Assembly: GCA_035578155.1 (NCBI GenBank)
Contig: JAPWDM010000016.1
Location: forward strand, 12,506,608-12,570,607
Source: Brachynemurus nebulosus
Lineage: Eukaryota; Arthropoda; Insecta; Neuroptera; Myrmeleontidae
Direction: 5' to 3'
DNA length: 64,000 nucleotides
The translations under genes and the position numbers were made by a program. The notes under the pieces are model-generated. The model was given only the letters and a program-made list of their open reading frames with translations, made no database searches and had not been told where the DNA came from. Below, one piece after another: positions 24,677 through 36,610 of this stretch (positions are counted from its first letter, which is position 1; every line of letters starts with the position of its first letter).

Positions 24677-25148
24677 TAAATTAAAAATCACAAAGTGATT
24701 GAAAAAATTATCCGGATCGGCCGGGAATCGAACCCAGGCTCTTCTGGTAACTAGCCAGACGTGCTATATCCTCTACACCAACGATCCCATGCTCGGTAAG
24801 CGGCCGAGCCGGACACCCATTCAATCACCTATGTGTATTAGTACTCTCTCTGATTCGAGAAACAGTTACAATTTTAATTTCAAAAATTATCGAGTGCCTG
24901 TGAGACACTACTACGTATGACAAACTTTTGTTTGCATTTCCGGCCGATCCGGATAATTTTTTCAATCACTTTGTGATTTTTAATTTACATGTGGTTTTTG
25001 GTCATACTATACCAAAGAAATCGATTGCTTAAAGTTTCAGTTTAGCTGAACGATTAGTGAACATATCAATACTGCGTGTGTTGAAATGCAAACAAAAGTT
25101 TGTCATACGTAGTAGTGTCTCACAGACACTCGATAATTTTTGAAATTA
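24677..25148. mobile_element. Inverted SINE composite, family 1, with 12-bp TSD
   Basis: Flanked by a perfect 12-bp direct repeat AAATAGCCTTAG at 24665-24676 and 25149-25160. The left part is antisense: body, tRNA-like region, head, then the tail of a preceding unit. The right part is sense: the 3' end of the tRNA region, body, tail. Two arms are therefore inverted, with 44 bp ending in CCGGCCGATCC and 70 bp containing CAAACAAAAGTTTGTCATAC. The tRNA-like part has a B box GGTTCGATTCC. It is non-coding and mobilised in trans by a LINE. Confidence 0.8.
24714..24788 (-). other. tRNA-Thr-like head of a SINE, not a tRNA gene
   Basis: Folds as a tRNA with anticodon stem TCTGG/CCAGA and loop CTAGTTA (anticodon AGT, Thr) and T arm CTGGGTTCGATTCCCGG. 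It is embedded in a repeated SINE and the acceptor stem has a mismatch, so it should not be taken as a functional tRNA. Confidence 0.7.
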
Positions 25149-25524
25149 AAATAGCCTTAGGTATATGCTATTCGTTAAAAAAAATTCCGATTTCTATCGT
25201 AGTCAAACAATTTCGTATATCACAGATAATTATCAGATCACATTGTTAAATAAATTAAAAGGAAAGTAGCCCACATTATGCAAAAGTGCCTCCACAAATA
25301 TTTTAACCAAAAAAGAAGATGAGAACGTGGATGATACATTTGAATGAAACTGTGATCCTTAACTGTTAGACAGTAGCCAACAACTAATCCAAAACTTGAG
25401 AAAATCCATTTACTTATGGTCGACCGGGACGAAAATGGTTCTTGTCTTCTTGCAATAGACATCCCGAGTTATCTAAGCGATTATCTCAAAATTTAAGAAA
25501 TTTAAGCGCTCCGGTAGCGTAAAA

Positions 25525-25884
25525 TATCAAAAACTGGCTTAAGGAAATTAAAGAATATTTTAAGAAAGAAGAATTTATAGAAATTTTGAAAGATACAGAG
25601 CGTCTGATGGAATTATGTTTGCTCAGTATCTTTTTGAGCCCGACTAGTAACCATGTAATTGTACAGAAAGGACAAAAATCAGTACATAATGTTTTTAATT
25701 CCAATGAAAAAGAATGTACAAAAACAGCATTTGTGGATATTATGAATAATGCTTCAGAAAAATTAGCATCACGGATCGTTGTACTAAAGTTAAAGAGAAT
25801 TGTAAAAGAATTAGTTCAGTGCCAATCTAAACAATGTATCTGCAGGAATTGTAGAAAGGAAATAACAGAATCAATTTTTTTTTA
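25525..25884 (+). pseudogene. Unrecognised transposon protein remnant
   Basis: Open frame of about 115 codons after a stop at 25528-25530, with no ATG near the start. It is rich in Lys and Glu and ends with a Cys cluster (C-x-C-x2-C around QCICRNCRKE). It lies inside the element with CCGTCA motifs, just before its right end, the place expected for the C terminus of a transposase. I do not recognise the family. Confidence 0.35.
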
Positions 25885-26071
25885 ATAAAGCTTTATCCTT
25901 AAGTATTTTAATTATATAGCTCAGTTGTTTAAGATTAATCATATTCTAAAGAATGACGGATATTGGGTCTCTCCTCTGACGGATACTGGAACATCGTTAA
26001 CTTTTTATTGACGGATATTGGTACACCACACTTTTTCCTTTATTTTATTTTTACCCGTGAAGAAATGATTG

Positions 26072-26364
26072 GATCTAATTTGATCCATTTGGAGCTAATT
26101 GGATCCAATATTTGATCCAATTTTATCCAATTTGATCTAATATGATCCAAACAGATCTAACTTTTTATCTCGCTTAGCCAATTGGATCTGATGTTTTATT
26201 TTTTTTAATTGGTCAGTTCCAATTGTATCCAAGTAGATCCAATTATTGCTCAAAGTTGATCCAATTAGATCCAGTTAGATCTGGCATTTTATTTTTCTTT
26301 ATTTTTCAGATCCAATTAGATCTGATATTTAATTTTTTTGTTATTTGGCAGATCCGATTGGATC
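26072..26364. repeat. GATC-rich degenerate minisatellite
   Basis: I count sixteen GATC sites in 293 bp, nearly all within GATCCAATT, GATCTAA or AATTRGATCTG words, in both orientations and unevenly spaced. Chance would give one or two. Confidence 0.8.
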
Positions 26365-26715
26365 TGATAATTTAATTTTGATTAGATTAAACAGGTCCAG
26401 TTGAATTTGATTTTTAATTTTATTTGTCAAGTTCAGTTGTATCTGTTATTTTATTTCTTAATGAATGATCATCAAATCTAATTTTAGGTTTATGAATTAA
26501 AATAGGACTTCAAGTTAAATAACCTACTTAATAAGAACTTTCAAAAATAAAATAAGAATTCATGAATAAAAGAAGGCTTTTTACCGATATAACATAATAT
26601 TTTATTGCAAACCTAAAATTTTATTTTTATATAGGTATATTTCGATAGAAAAAAAATTTAAAGGGGTGAAATTGTCTTTCAAAAATTAGAGCGAAATTTC
26701 AAATTGTCAACCCTG

Positions 26716-27070
26716 ACGGAAAAAATCTATGAAAAAAATTATGACAAATTATGAAAAACTATGAAAAACATATCCAAATTTGGACACTTTTATGATCATA
26801 ATTCGTTATCATATTTTTTTAGAAGAATTCATCGTTTGTCAGAATTTATCGTTACAGAGATTTTAATAGATTTTCAGATATTCAGATGTAGTTAATAGAT
26901 ATTTATATTTTTTCATAGTTATTCGTAATTCATAATCATAATATTTTAGAATAGTGCATAATTTTTCATTAAAGCCGTGGTCATATTTTATGATTTTCTG
27001 AGTTTCATAGAGTTTCATAATTTTTTATGGAATTTATCATAGTTTCTTATAAATTTTTTTTCGCCGGGGA
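26716..27070. mobile_element. MITE, class unknown
   Basis: Left end CCCTGACGGAAAAAATCTAT, right end on the other strand CCCCGGCGAAAAAAAATTTA, with TATGAAAAA-like words between. Imperfect inverted repeats; no TSD recognised. Confidence 0.5.
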
Positions 27071-27734
27071 AATATTTCGAAAATTTTAAAACATAGACTA
27101 TACAGATCAAAAGTTTAAATTAGCGATGTTGCTCTTTTTTAAAGAGCTGTCAGGGGAGCTATCAGGGATGATTAGGGGTTAATTCTACGAAAAGGGAATA
27201 AAAAAAGAAATAGGGGTAAGTGCGCACCCGGGGCAAGTGCCTTCGCGTCAAATACAATTTCCAACTAACTATAAAGTGATTTAAAATCAATTTTAAAATA
27301 TCCGCTAACACTCAAGAGAAACAGGTCAACCTTAATTTGGCACTTCTATCAATTATATAGAGTAGTAACGGCTATGTCTTTCAACAATGTTTTTTTATGG
27401 TTTAACAACGAGTTGCTGAGTACATTTTCAATCAATTTTTAATAGAGTCTATTATAATATTTTTATATTTTTTATTTAATATTTTTAGTTGTTATTAAGG
27501 TAAATTTTAATTAATTGAGAAGATTTTTCTTTTATACTGTTATTTTAGAAACACTAAAGGGAGCGCACTTATCCCACCATGATTCCCTACGGGCCAAGTG
27601 CGTCTTTTGGATTGGGGTAAGTGCGCTCTTAATGTATTATATGATGTAGCGCTAAAGGGAGCGCACTTACCCCACTGTGTTATATGATGTAAATTCTGCT
27701 TGTTTTTGCCCATAATTATTTATTTTAGGTAGAA

Positions 27735-27848
27735 ATGGTACGAAATTACATAAGAAAAACTGCCAGAAGCACACAGTATTCAGCAGCAGCCTTGGAAACT
27801 GCATTAGCTGATATTAGTATACCTCTCAATTATAATATAATATAATAT
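27735..27848 (+). pseudogene. Pogo/Tigger-type transposase, N-terminal fragment
   Basis: ATG at 27735 opens MVRNYIRKTARSTQYSAAAL, the usual start of pogo-class transposases (a psq-type DNA-binding helix-turn-helix preceded by a basic MVR-Y-RK-T-R stretch). Similarity ends after about 30 residues at 27825 and the frame closes at about 27848, next to the Helentron-like insertion. No later transposase part was found. Confidence 0.7.
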
Positions 27849-27868
27849 GTATAATAAAAGGTAATTTA

Positions 27869-30470
27869 TCATCTATTATATAAAAGAGAAATACCACTCA
27901 TTCACTCACTCATCTATATAGAAATCTCCAAAACTACAATAGCTACAAACTTGAAATTTGGCATGTAGGTCCCTATTGGGTCGTAGGCGCTCGCTAAGAA
28001 CGGGTTTTGCAAAATTTTTTGTCTAACCGTCGAAATTTACGAAAAACCGTAAGATATTAATTTTTTATTACTGTAATACAGCAGTCTGTGGCCAATTTAT
28101 CAAAAAATCGTAAAAATTTTAGATAGTTGCTAAGTAATTGTAATTTGAGATTTTTGTATATAAGTATTAATAAATATTCTTAGAGATACTATCAGTAATA
28201 TTTTTACCTGTGACTACTATGAAATTACTTATTTACTGTGCAAAATACTATTTGTTTCCAATATGGTTTTATTGGGATATTGTAATAATCTGAAATTTTG
28301 TAACCAAATATTTTACTAATTTATCATAGAAGATGAAGGATTAAAAATAATAATTCAACATTCTTCCGTAGAATAAATTGTTTCTTTATTTTCTCTATAA
28401 AAGATACCGAAAAATTTTTGGAAAAAAGAGAAAATAAAGAAACAGTTTATTCTACGGAAGAATGTAGAATTATTATTTTTAAACCTTCATCTCATATGAT
28501 AAATTAGTAAAATATTTGGGAATCTTAGGTTAAAAAATTTCAAACTATTTGTATCCTTTAAAGAAAATAGACAACTGGACTGTCCAGTTATCATCAATTG
28601 GCATGTGTGTCTGCTCTTCTCAGCAAATTCCATAAAGATGAAATTTCCATCGGGCCGGGCTCGGTCATCCTGATATTAAAAATGAAATATGGACTTTACT
28701 TATCTGTCTTCAGTAGTTTCGAGAAAACGGTAGCAGGTATCAAAAAAATGATATAACAAAACTATAGGTAAAATTGGTATAAGAATCCAAAAAAAAGACG
28801 ATCAAAGTTGAAGTTATCCTGTAGGACCTGAGAACCCCCAAGAAAGCCTAAAGTAAGCAACTGGACGTATCGTTACCAAATTTTTGGCTCTCCAAAGAAA
28901 CCCAAAATAAATGGCTGAACGAATCTTGACAAAATTTCTCTCAAATAGTACTGAATTTCTGAAAAACGACATGAGGATAAAACCCCCCCGTGAGCTTTGC
29001 GGACCCAAAAAACCCTCCAAATAAACGACCAAACGGATCTTATCCAAATTTTTCTCAAATATTACAGAGATTCCGAAATAAATTAATGTGAATTCTGAAA
29101 TATTCTCCAGACCCTGGGATCTCAAAATGTCTCACAAATTACAGTTCTCTTGAAATTGTCACTATGCATATCTAACTACCTACGATAAGATCTCAAGGTA
29201 TGGAAATTAGACATGTTATTGAAATATGAATATAGCCAATTCAGAATATTTGATTTGAAATTAAGGTGAAGTTGGAATGAATCATCCAGCGCTATCGAAT
29301 TAAACAACTCTATACTCTAATTAAACCACTTGACTCATTTTGATAAAATTTTATGAAAATTAGACGTACTATAAAAATATGAATATGACTTGAAAATATG
29401 AATAATATTTTTGTGTCGTCGAGCGAGCGAAGCGAAGCACATAAGGAACTGATTTTGTACAAAATTTCAAAATATCAAATTTAAATGGACGTGTGGTCAC
29501 ATTGTCCGTCAGTTACATGAAACAGAGAGCGAATTAAAAAACTGAAGAAATTTGACAATTTTTACTCAAGTACTGTTGAGATCTCTATGAAAGATGAAAC
29601 TGACGTTAAAATGATTTCCTGGGGCCTTGGTGCCTTGAAAGGCCTAAAATAGAAGCAATTCTAAGACTGTTGGTATAGTAACTATACTAAGTTCTTACGG
29701 TGCGGAAATTAGTCATGCTAATAAAATACGAAGATAGTCATTTTAGAGTCATTGGGCGAGCAGGGTCAAGTGCTATAAATAATTGATTTTGCACAGAATT
29801 TTGGAATATATGATTGAATTGACCTATATAAATTTTACCTATAATTCAGATAATTTTATGCAAGTGAAACCGCGGGTCTCAGCTATATGCATATATATCT
29901 ATTTTAAGATCATTGGACGAACGGAGCGAAACACTAGAAGAAACTGATTTTATAAAGAAATTTAGAATATTTAATTTAAATGTAAAGTGACATCAAAATT
30001 AACCCCCAGCACTATCTAATAGAATTAAGATTAAACGGTTGGATTTTGAAAATATTTTATGAAAATTAAATATGCTATGGAAATATGAATACGGTTAATT
30101 TAGGGTTATTAGGCGAGAATTATGCTCAGAATTTTAGAATATCAAATTTGAATGAACCTCGAGGTCAGAATTCTCCGTCAAGGCCATCAAATAAGCCCCA
30201 AATTAATTGTGATATTAAAATTGTCCCCTGCTATCTTGGTGCCCCAAGCAAGGCTTAAAATGGAAATACTCCTAAAACTACCTATTGATACGGGTATCTA
30301 GCTACATATGGGTGCGGAATTTAGCCATGCTATTGAAATATGCAGATTGCTACTTTAGAATCGTTTGACGAGCGGAGCCAGGTATTATTTCCGAATATCT
30401 AATTTAAAATTGATCATTTGACCAGCAGTTAAGATAATTTTACGTGGGTGAAACCACGGGTCACAGCTAG
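27869..30470. mobile_element. Helentron-like element, family F1
   Basis: Begins near TCTATTATATAAAAGAGAAA followed by CTCACTCATC and CTTGAAATTTGGCATGTAGG, and ends in ACCACGGGTCACAGCTAG, a layout common to insect Helentron-like non-autonomous elements. The body is diverged repeats of one 150-200 bp theme (GAGCGAAGCAC..., TTTTGTACAAAATTTCAAAATAT). No Rep/helicase coding. It splits the pogo-like element. A palindrome lies at 28304-28519. Confidence 0.55.
28304..28519. repeat. Long palindrome (foldback MITE)
   Basis: Two arms of about 95 bp, each starting CCAAATATTTTACTAATTTA and running through ATTCTTCCGTAGAATAAA, are inverted around a loop of about 30 bp. Only a few mismatches. Probably a foldback MITE inside the Helentron-like element. 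Confidence 0.85.
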
Positions 30471-30787
30471 TTTAAGATAAAAAGATATTTAAAATTTTTT
30501 TGTACAGTTACGTAGAGAAAACAAACAAAGAATGCGGAATTATATCAAAAGAACGCACTTTCCCCAAACCATGGGGCAAATACGTCACATGTACACATTT
30601 CAAAAAAATAATTACAGTTCATTATCACGAAGTTCTCTAGAATTTCTTTCTTATGATTATTTAAGTTTAAGGACCAGGTAGTTGATAACGCTGATAAACA
30701 ATCAGATGCGATTAATAACATTGATACAATAATGATCTGAAAGTTAACTATCAAAAAATGGGGGTGCACTTACCCCACTTTACCCTA

Positions 30788-31169
30788 CTAAAATGTTGTT
30801 CACAGATTTCAAATTTACATACTTTTAAAAATCGAATTGATCTGTTTTCGCATTTCATAATATTAAATCTAAGGTAGTAAGTAGATGACTATGTCGACAA
30901 TTTAAATAACGTAGAAATGAGATTCCCCAATTCAGGGGATGACTCACCCCCCAACATTGTGGGAATGAGTCATCTTACCTGCTAAATTATACTTATTGTT
31001 ATAATTTTAAATCCTTCGATCGAAAATAGATCGTGTATGCGTTATTGTTATTAGCAATGACCACTAATTTTAACGTAAAATTAAGTTTATTTACAACGGG
31101 CTGGTTGCTAATAACTTGAAAGCTGTAAGACAACTAGGATTATCACCTTTTTTTAAAAAAAAATAAAGT
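30788..31169. other. AT-rich DNA with one pogo-like end
   Basis: Near 30925-30980 GGGGATGACTCACCCC and GGGAATGAGTCATC recall the doubled ends of the pogo-like families in this window. No partner end seen; no gene. Confidence 0.35.
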
Positions 31170-32665
31170 ATAACGTAAAAGCCCCCATTACCTAACACTA
31201 TTTGTAGGTATTTCATTAAACTGGCTTATAAAAATTATTAAATAAATGAACCACCTATTTTTTTTCTTAATAAGCATGAAACTAAGTTTTTTTAATCCAA
31301 TGAACATATTTTTAAAAAAATATAACCCAAAAATTTTGAGATATTAATGTTTTTCTCTTGTAAAATGTTGACATGTATAAAAAAAAAAAAAAAAAAAAAC
31401 GGATAAAATATGTTAGTATCTTTAGAAAATCACCACAGACACCTAAAAAAAACACGTATGTAACCACATAGAAGTAGAGACAACATATACATCTCTATAT
31501 TACCGGAACCAGTGTAACCAGTAAGAGATAGAAAATATGTTATATCACGCCTTTTCTGTCTCAACCTTGTATAAGGTTTTTTGACGGTTTTGAGTTAGAA
31601 AGTCATACATGTACATAATTTACTTCGCCATATAATGCACTAAGGAATATTGCAAAATAGTTAATAGAAAAAATTTTGTTCCAATAAAATTCAAACTCGT
31701 ATATCATGACTTAATTTAGTTTACTGACAAAACCTCGTATAGTTTGTGTAAAATTATTTTTTGAAATAGTAACATTTTTATCAGCATACCCTCGTACTTG
31801 ACCAAGATACAACTATCTGACACTAGAGTTCGCAGGTGCTGTACACCACAAATCCAATGGTACGTAGTAGTCGGTGCAAAGTTAAGGGGAAGTACGTAAA
31901 ATCGGAAGATCAGGAGCGTCGGTAAACTTTTATTTAAGGGGTTGGTAAATATTATTTATTATATGAACAAGTACATATTATATATAAATAAGTACAATAC
32001 GCTTCAAAAAGTGATCGAACACTCTCACACCATATACCATGTTTTGTCAGAAAACTAAATAATTCGAGTTTAAACGTAGCAAATTTTAAAAATGTAGTTT
32101 CCAGAAAAACGCGTTTAAAAAGTTACTGGTTAGACTATCGGCATATGCAAAAAAAAATCGTTTTATTTTACAAACTCGTATAGTTGTTATTTATAATATA
32201 AATTTTTGGTTATTTTACATACATGATTTTAGTTACATACGAAGGTTATATCTGTACTCCATAGAAATACACGTATATATAAATCATATTTAAACCAAAT
32301 AAAAAGGTGATTTAGCTCTTATAATCTCTTAACTGGACTAATAAAAATTATTTGTAGTTTTATTGCGCTAACTTCGAAAATTAACTGGAAAATGTTGAAA
32401 TTTATAAGGCATGTGTTTCTATAAATAAGCATTGATCAAACGGAAAAGAGACACATTCAGCAAAATGTGTTTAATATAAATATGTATTTATTTAATTAAG
32501 TAAGGAAACATTAAATGCGAGGTGAATTTAAATTGGAAAACAATCATTCTGTTAATAATAATTTTTATTATCAGACGTTTCTTTCAGAAATAACTTCATT
32601 AATATGTAAATGTCGAAACTGTTCTAGTATTGTATAGCGTTCCATAATGGGGGCTTTTACGTTAT
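31170..32665. mobile_element. TIR element of 1.5 kb, non-coding
   Basis: ATAACGTAAAAGCCCCCATT at 31170 is repeated inverted at the right end (to 32665), a 21-bp perfect match. TSD not clear. It contains a family X fragment at about 31470-31560. No open frame of interest. Confidence 0.65.
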
Positions 32666-33292
32666 TATATTAAAAAATAAAATTATGAATTTTTTTAATT
32701 TTTTTTTTCCATGCAATAAGAACAACATTGCATAGAGTTTTCAAAAAAGTTCCATCGAGTACCGCTTTGTGTGCAATTTTAGTACGGCGTATGGCAATAT
32801 ACATACGGCAATTTCACCCATTTAGCGCGACAAAAATAATTTTTTTTTTAGTATGAAAATAACCAAATGTTTTTCTTACTAATTATTATAAAATAACATA
32901 CTTGAAATCATTATTGTGATATTTTACCCAAATTTATTTAATTACTAACAAGAAAAGGTATCCAACTGTATCTCTCAAAAATTTTTGAAACTTTGGTGGA
33001 TTGTAAATCTTATTAAAACTAATCACGAGCCATATTTCTTTCGTGCCCATAAGTGATTTAAGGGGGTGAAACTCATCCTTGAAAATTTGAGTTTTTGTCA
33101 ATTTTCTTAAATATCTTGGAAATGGTAAGAGCTTTAGTAGGGAAACTACATATATTTGTAAATAGCACTTTAAGATCTTTATTATGATACCAAAATTAAA
33201 GTTATAAAATCATTGAGGTTTCATCCAACCCCTAATTTTATCAGGTATTTTTTGGTAAAAGAGGAGGTTTAAATAAAAGAATTTTTAATTAA

Positions 33293-33753
33293 CACTATGA
33301 GGCCCGAGCACTTTCACAGTAAACTTCCCCGGAAGCCGACAATATTTTTAACCAAATTTTATGAAAACAAGTACGTAAAATGATTTCACAAAACACTAAA
33401 TGATTCAACATGTATGTGTTATGCAGGTCAAAAGATGAGTAACTCACATATACATATATACAAGCATACAACACACACATACATTCATAAGTGGATAAAA
33501 ATATTATTGTAAATAAAAGATGACGCCTAGATATTTTGATGATAAAACATATTATGTATATTTATATGTACGATATGTACAAAAAATGAAAAGTGTCCGG
33601 TACGTAGCACATAATAAATTATTTTTATTAGAATAAAATAAAATATTTTTTAGAAATATTTTTAAGTGTTTTGTTTATTATTCTAAATATTGATCGTGGC
33701 CTCTGAGGATGTTTTGTTTGGTTTTGGATGCCGAAGCCATGGGACTGAAAGTG
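33293..33753. mobile_element. TTAA-flanked MITE
   Basis: TTAA at 33289-33292 and 33754-33757. Left end CACTATGAGGCCCGAGCAC, right end on the other strand CACTTTCAGTCCCATGGC. The matching place in the other arm of the foldback element (about 38045-38060) is uninterrupted, which proves the insertion. piggyBac-like target choice. Confidence 0.82.
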
Positions 33754-35284
33754 TTAATATATTTTACACCACACCAGTTTATTTCTTTTTGCATAATTAC
33801 ACCTTTTGCTAATATTAACTTGGGAAAAATTTTAACTTTTTGATTTAATAATGAGCAAAAATATGGTTAAAGAACCACGTATTTTAGTAATGAATTGTTA
33901 CTTAGGATATACTTTAAAATACATCATTTAGAAAGAAAAAATACACTGCAACACCCGCCCCCCCCATGCTTTACCGATATCTATATAAATCTTGTTTACT
34001 TATTTGTATGGTATAAGAGTGGATATATTGACCAACAACCAGAAAGATTTGAAAATCTTAATAATATTATAAATGTGAAAGTTTGGATGTTTGGATGTTT
34101 GTTGCTCAATCACGCCAAAACGGCTGAACGAATTTTGATAAAATTTTACGTACAAACTTCTTATACACTGACTTAACACATCTTAATAATATTATAAATG
34201 TGAAAGTTTGGATGTTTGGATGTTTGAATGTTTGGATGTTTGGATGCTTCTTGCTCAATCACGCCAAAACGGCTGAACGAATTTTGATAAAATTTTACGT
34301 ACAAACTTCTTATACACTGACTTAACACATAGGCTAAATTTTATCCCGATTTCATGCTCCTGAGGGATACAAAACCAATTAATCAATCCCGCTCAAATAA
34401 CTGAAACGAATCCGACGGAATTTGATTTACAGGCAACATTTATCCTGCATTCACACATAGAATAATCTTATCCCGCTTCAAGGCTCCTGTGGGATACAAA
34501 ACCAGTTACTTAACCACAGCAAAATGACTGAACTGAATTCGATGAAATTGGTATATAGAAACTATTTACTATGGATACATACAGGAGTAATTTTAATAAC
34601 ACATAGGATAATTTTATCCCGTTTTCATGTTCCTGAGGGATACAAAATTCAGTTAATCAATCCCGCTCAAATAACTGAACCGAATCCGATGGAATTTGAT
34701 GTACAAGCAATATTTCCCCTGAATTAGCACATAGAATCATCTTATCCCGATTCAGGATTCCTGTGGGATACAAAACCAGTTACTTAACCACAGCAAAATG
34801 ACTGAACTGAATTCGGTGAAGTTGGTATATAGAAACTATTTACTACGAATTATAGTGGTATATAGAAACTATTTACTGGAATGATTTTAATAACACATAG
34901 GATAGTTTTATCCCAATTGAATGTTCCTGGGGGTTACAATCCCAATTAATCAGTCACGTATTGCTAAAACCGAATTTGATAAAATTTTGTACACAGGTAC
35001 TATTTATGCTGAGTTAACACAGAGAATAACGTTATCCCGATTGAAGGTTCCCGTGGGACACTAAATTAGTTATTCCATTACACTAAAATGACTGAACTAA
35101 ATGTGGTGAAACTTTGTATACAAACGCTATTTACCTTGAATCCGCACCTAGGATGATTTTGTTTCGATAGGAGGTTTCTATGGGATACAAAACCAATCAT
35201 TCAATCACGACAAAATCACTGAAACGATTTCGATGGAATCTGGTACAGAGACATTAACTCTCAATTAATACAGAATCACTTATT

Positions 35285-35720
35285 ACCGATTAGAGATAGA
35301 AATCGGACCGAGAGTTTTAAAGGTCCTCTCGAGTCTTACCGACGGGAACGGGAACGCGCAGATGTGGAAATTTTTTGACGGGAATTGAAACGGGCGGGAG
35401 TGGATAAATATGCTGGGAATGTTACATTTTTATTTTCGTTATTTAAAATTAAAAATTTTTTTGATAAAGCGGGACCGGAAATAAAGAAAACGGGTTCGAG
35501 ACTAATTTGAAGGAAACGTGCAGAAGTGACAATTTTTCTATGGAAATGGGAGTGAACGGGAGCGATGGGTATAAAACGGGTTTACCGGGAACGGGACTAA
35601 TTTGAAGGAAACGGGCAGAAGTGACAATTTTTCGACGGGAATGGGAGTGAACGGGAGCGATGAGTATAATCGTGAGTGGGCGGGAACTGATTAAGAAAAG
35701 CACTCCCGTGAGTATCTCTA
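35285..35720. repeat. G-rich tandem repeat
   Basis: GACTAATTTGAAGGAAACG followed by GCAGAAGTGACAATTTTT and GGGAGTGAACGGGAGCGATG occurs twice, about 95 bp apart, with many GGGAACGGG words on one strand. It is GC-rich against an AT-rich background. Confidence 0.75.
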
Positions 35721-35968
35721 TTACTGACTGAAGATTCATGTGGAATAAATTACTTAGTTACATACTTTTAATTTCAAATGTTATCGAGTGCCTGTGAAAC
35801 ATTATTAGTGTATGGCGGATTTTTATCCGTATTTAAACATACACCAATATTCATATGTTCACTCAATGTCCAGCTTTGGCTGATACTTGAACACTCGATG
35901 TACTTTGGCAAATGGCCAAATCATTATGTTAATTAAAATTGACATAGTGTTTGAAAAATTACCAAACT

Positions 35969-36039
35969 GGATCGGCTGGGACTCGAACCTGGATCTCTTG
36001 GTTACCAGCCAAGCGCCTTACCAACTAGGCCACCGATCA
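35969..36039 (-). other. tRNA-Thr-like SINE head, not a tRNA gene
   Basis: Anticodon stem CTTGG/CCAAG with loop CTGGTAA (anticodon GGT, Thr). First acceptor pair mismatched. The same sequence recurs at 36540-36610 (+), 38837-38908 (-) and 39187-39258 (-), always within SINE units. Confidence 0.75.
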
Positions 36040-36539
36040 CTTGTTCGAGTGCCACTCCAATTCAGCAATCAATCAAACACAACCTCTCTCTAATGCGAGA
36101 CGCAGTTTTATACTTTTAATTTCAAATGTTATCGAGTGCCTGTGAAACATTATTAGTGTATGGCGGATTTTTATCCGTATTTAAACATACACCAATATTC
36201 ATATGTTCACTCAATGTCCTGGTTGGTAACCAAGAGATCCGGGTTCGAGTCCCAGCCGATCCAGTTTGGTAATTTTTCAAACACTATGTCAATTTTAATT
36301 AACATAATGAATTGGCCATTTGCCAAAGTACATCGAGTGTTCAAGTATCAGCCAAAGCTGGACATTGAGTGAACATATGAATATTGGTGTATGTTTAAAT
36401 ACGGATAAAAATCCGCCATACACTAATAATGTTTCACAGGCACTCGATAACATTTGAAATTAAAAGTATAAAACTGCGTCTCGCATTAGAGAGAGGTTGT
36501 GTTTGATTGATTGCTGAATTGGAGTGGCACTCGAACAAG

Positions 36540-36610
36540 TGATCGGTGGCCTAGTTGTTAAGGCGCTTGGCTGGTAACCAAGAGATCCGGGTTCGAGTCC
36601 CAGCCAATCC
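36540..36610 (+). other. tRNA-Thr-like SINE head, not a tRNA gene
   Basis: Sense copy in the right half of the composite. D arm altered (CTAGTTGTTAAGG) and acceptor changed to CAATCC, so it is not a working tRNA. Confidence 0.7.

Larger units (their letters stand above)
23610..26030. mobile_element. Decayed DNA element with repeated subterminal motifs
   Basis: Both ends carry inward copies of CCARTANCCGTCA: two at 23628-23655 and, inverted, two at 25973-26017. Further copies occur at about 24005-24250. Such repeats near both ends resemble transposase-binding sites. An open frame at 25525-25884 may be a remnant of its protein. A SINE composite has landed in the middle (24677-25148). Exact ends and superfamily are not determined. 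Confidence 0.45.
27211..30787. mobile_element. Pogo-like DNA transposon, split by a Helentron-like element
   Basis: TA stands at each edge. The ends contain the motif GGGGTAAGTGCGC twice on the left (27213 on) and as GGGTAAAGTGGGGTAAGTGC on the right (read on the minus strand from 30785). More copies occur at 27560-27690 and 30550-30580. A transposase start of pogo type sits at 27735. The rest of the transposase is absent and most of the interior is the insertion at 27869-30470. Confidence 0.65.

Noticed and set aside
28814..29125. 103-codon minus-strand frame in the F1 repeat
   Set aside because: The region is degenerate Helentron-like repeat; no protein family and no support in the other repeat units.
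35887..36372. Short open frames MNTRCTLANGQ... and MADFYPYLNIHQ..., repeated at 39105
   Set aside because: They are translations of SINE units and recur only because the SINE is repeated.
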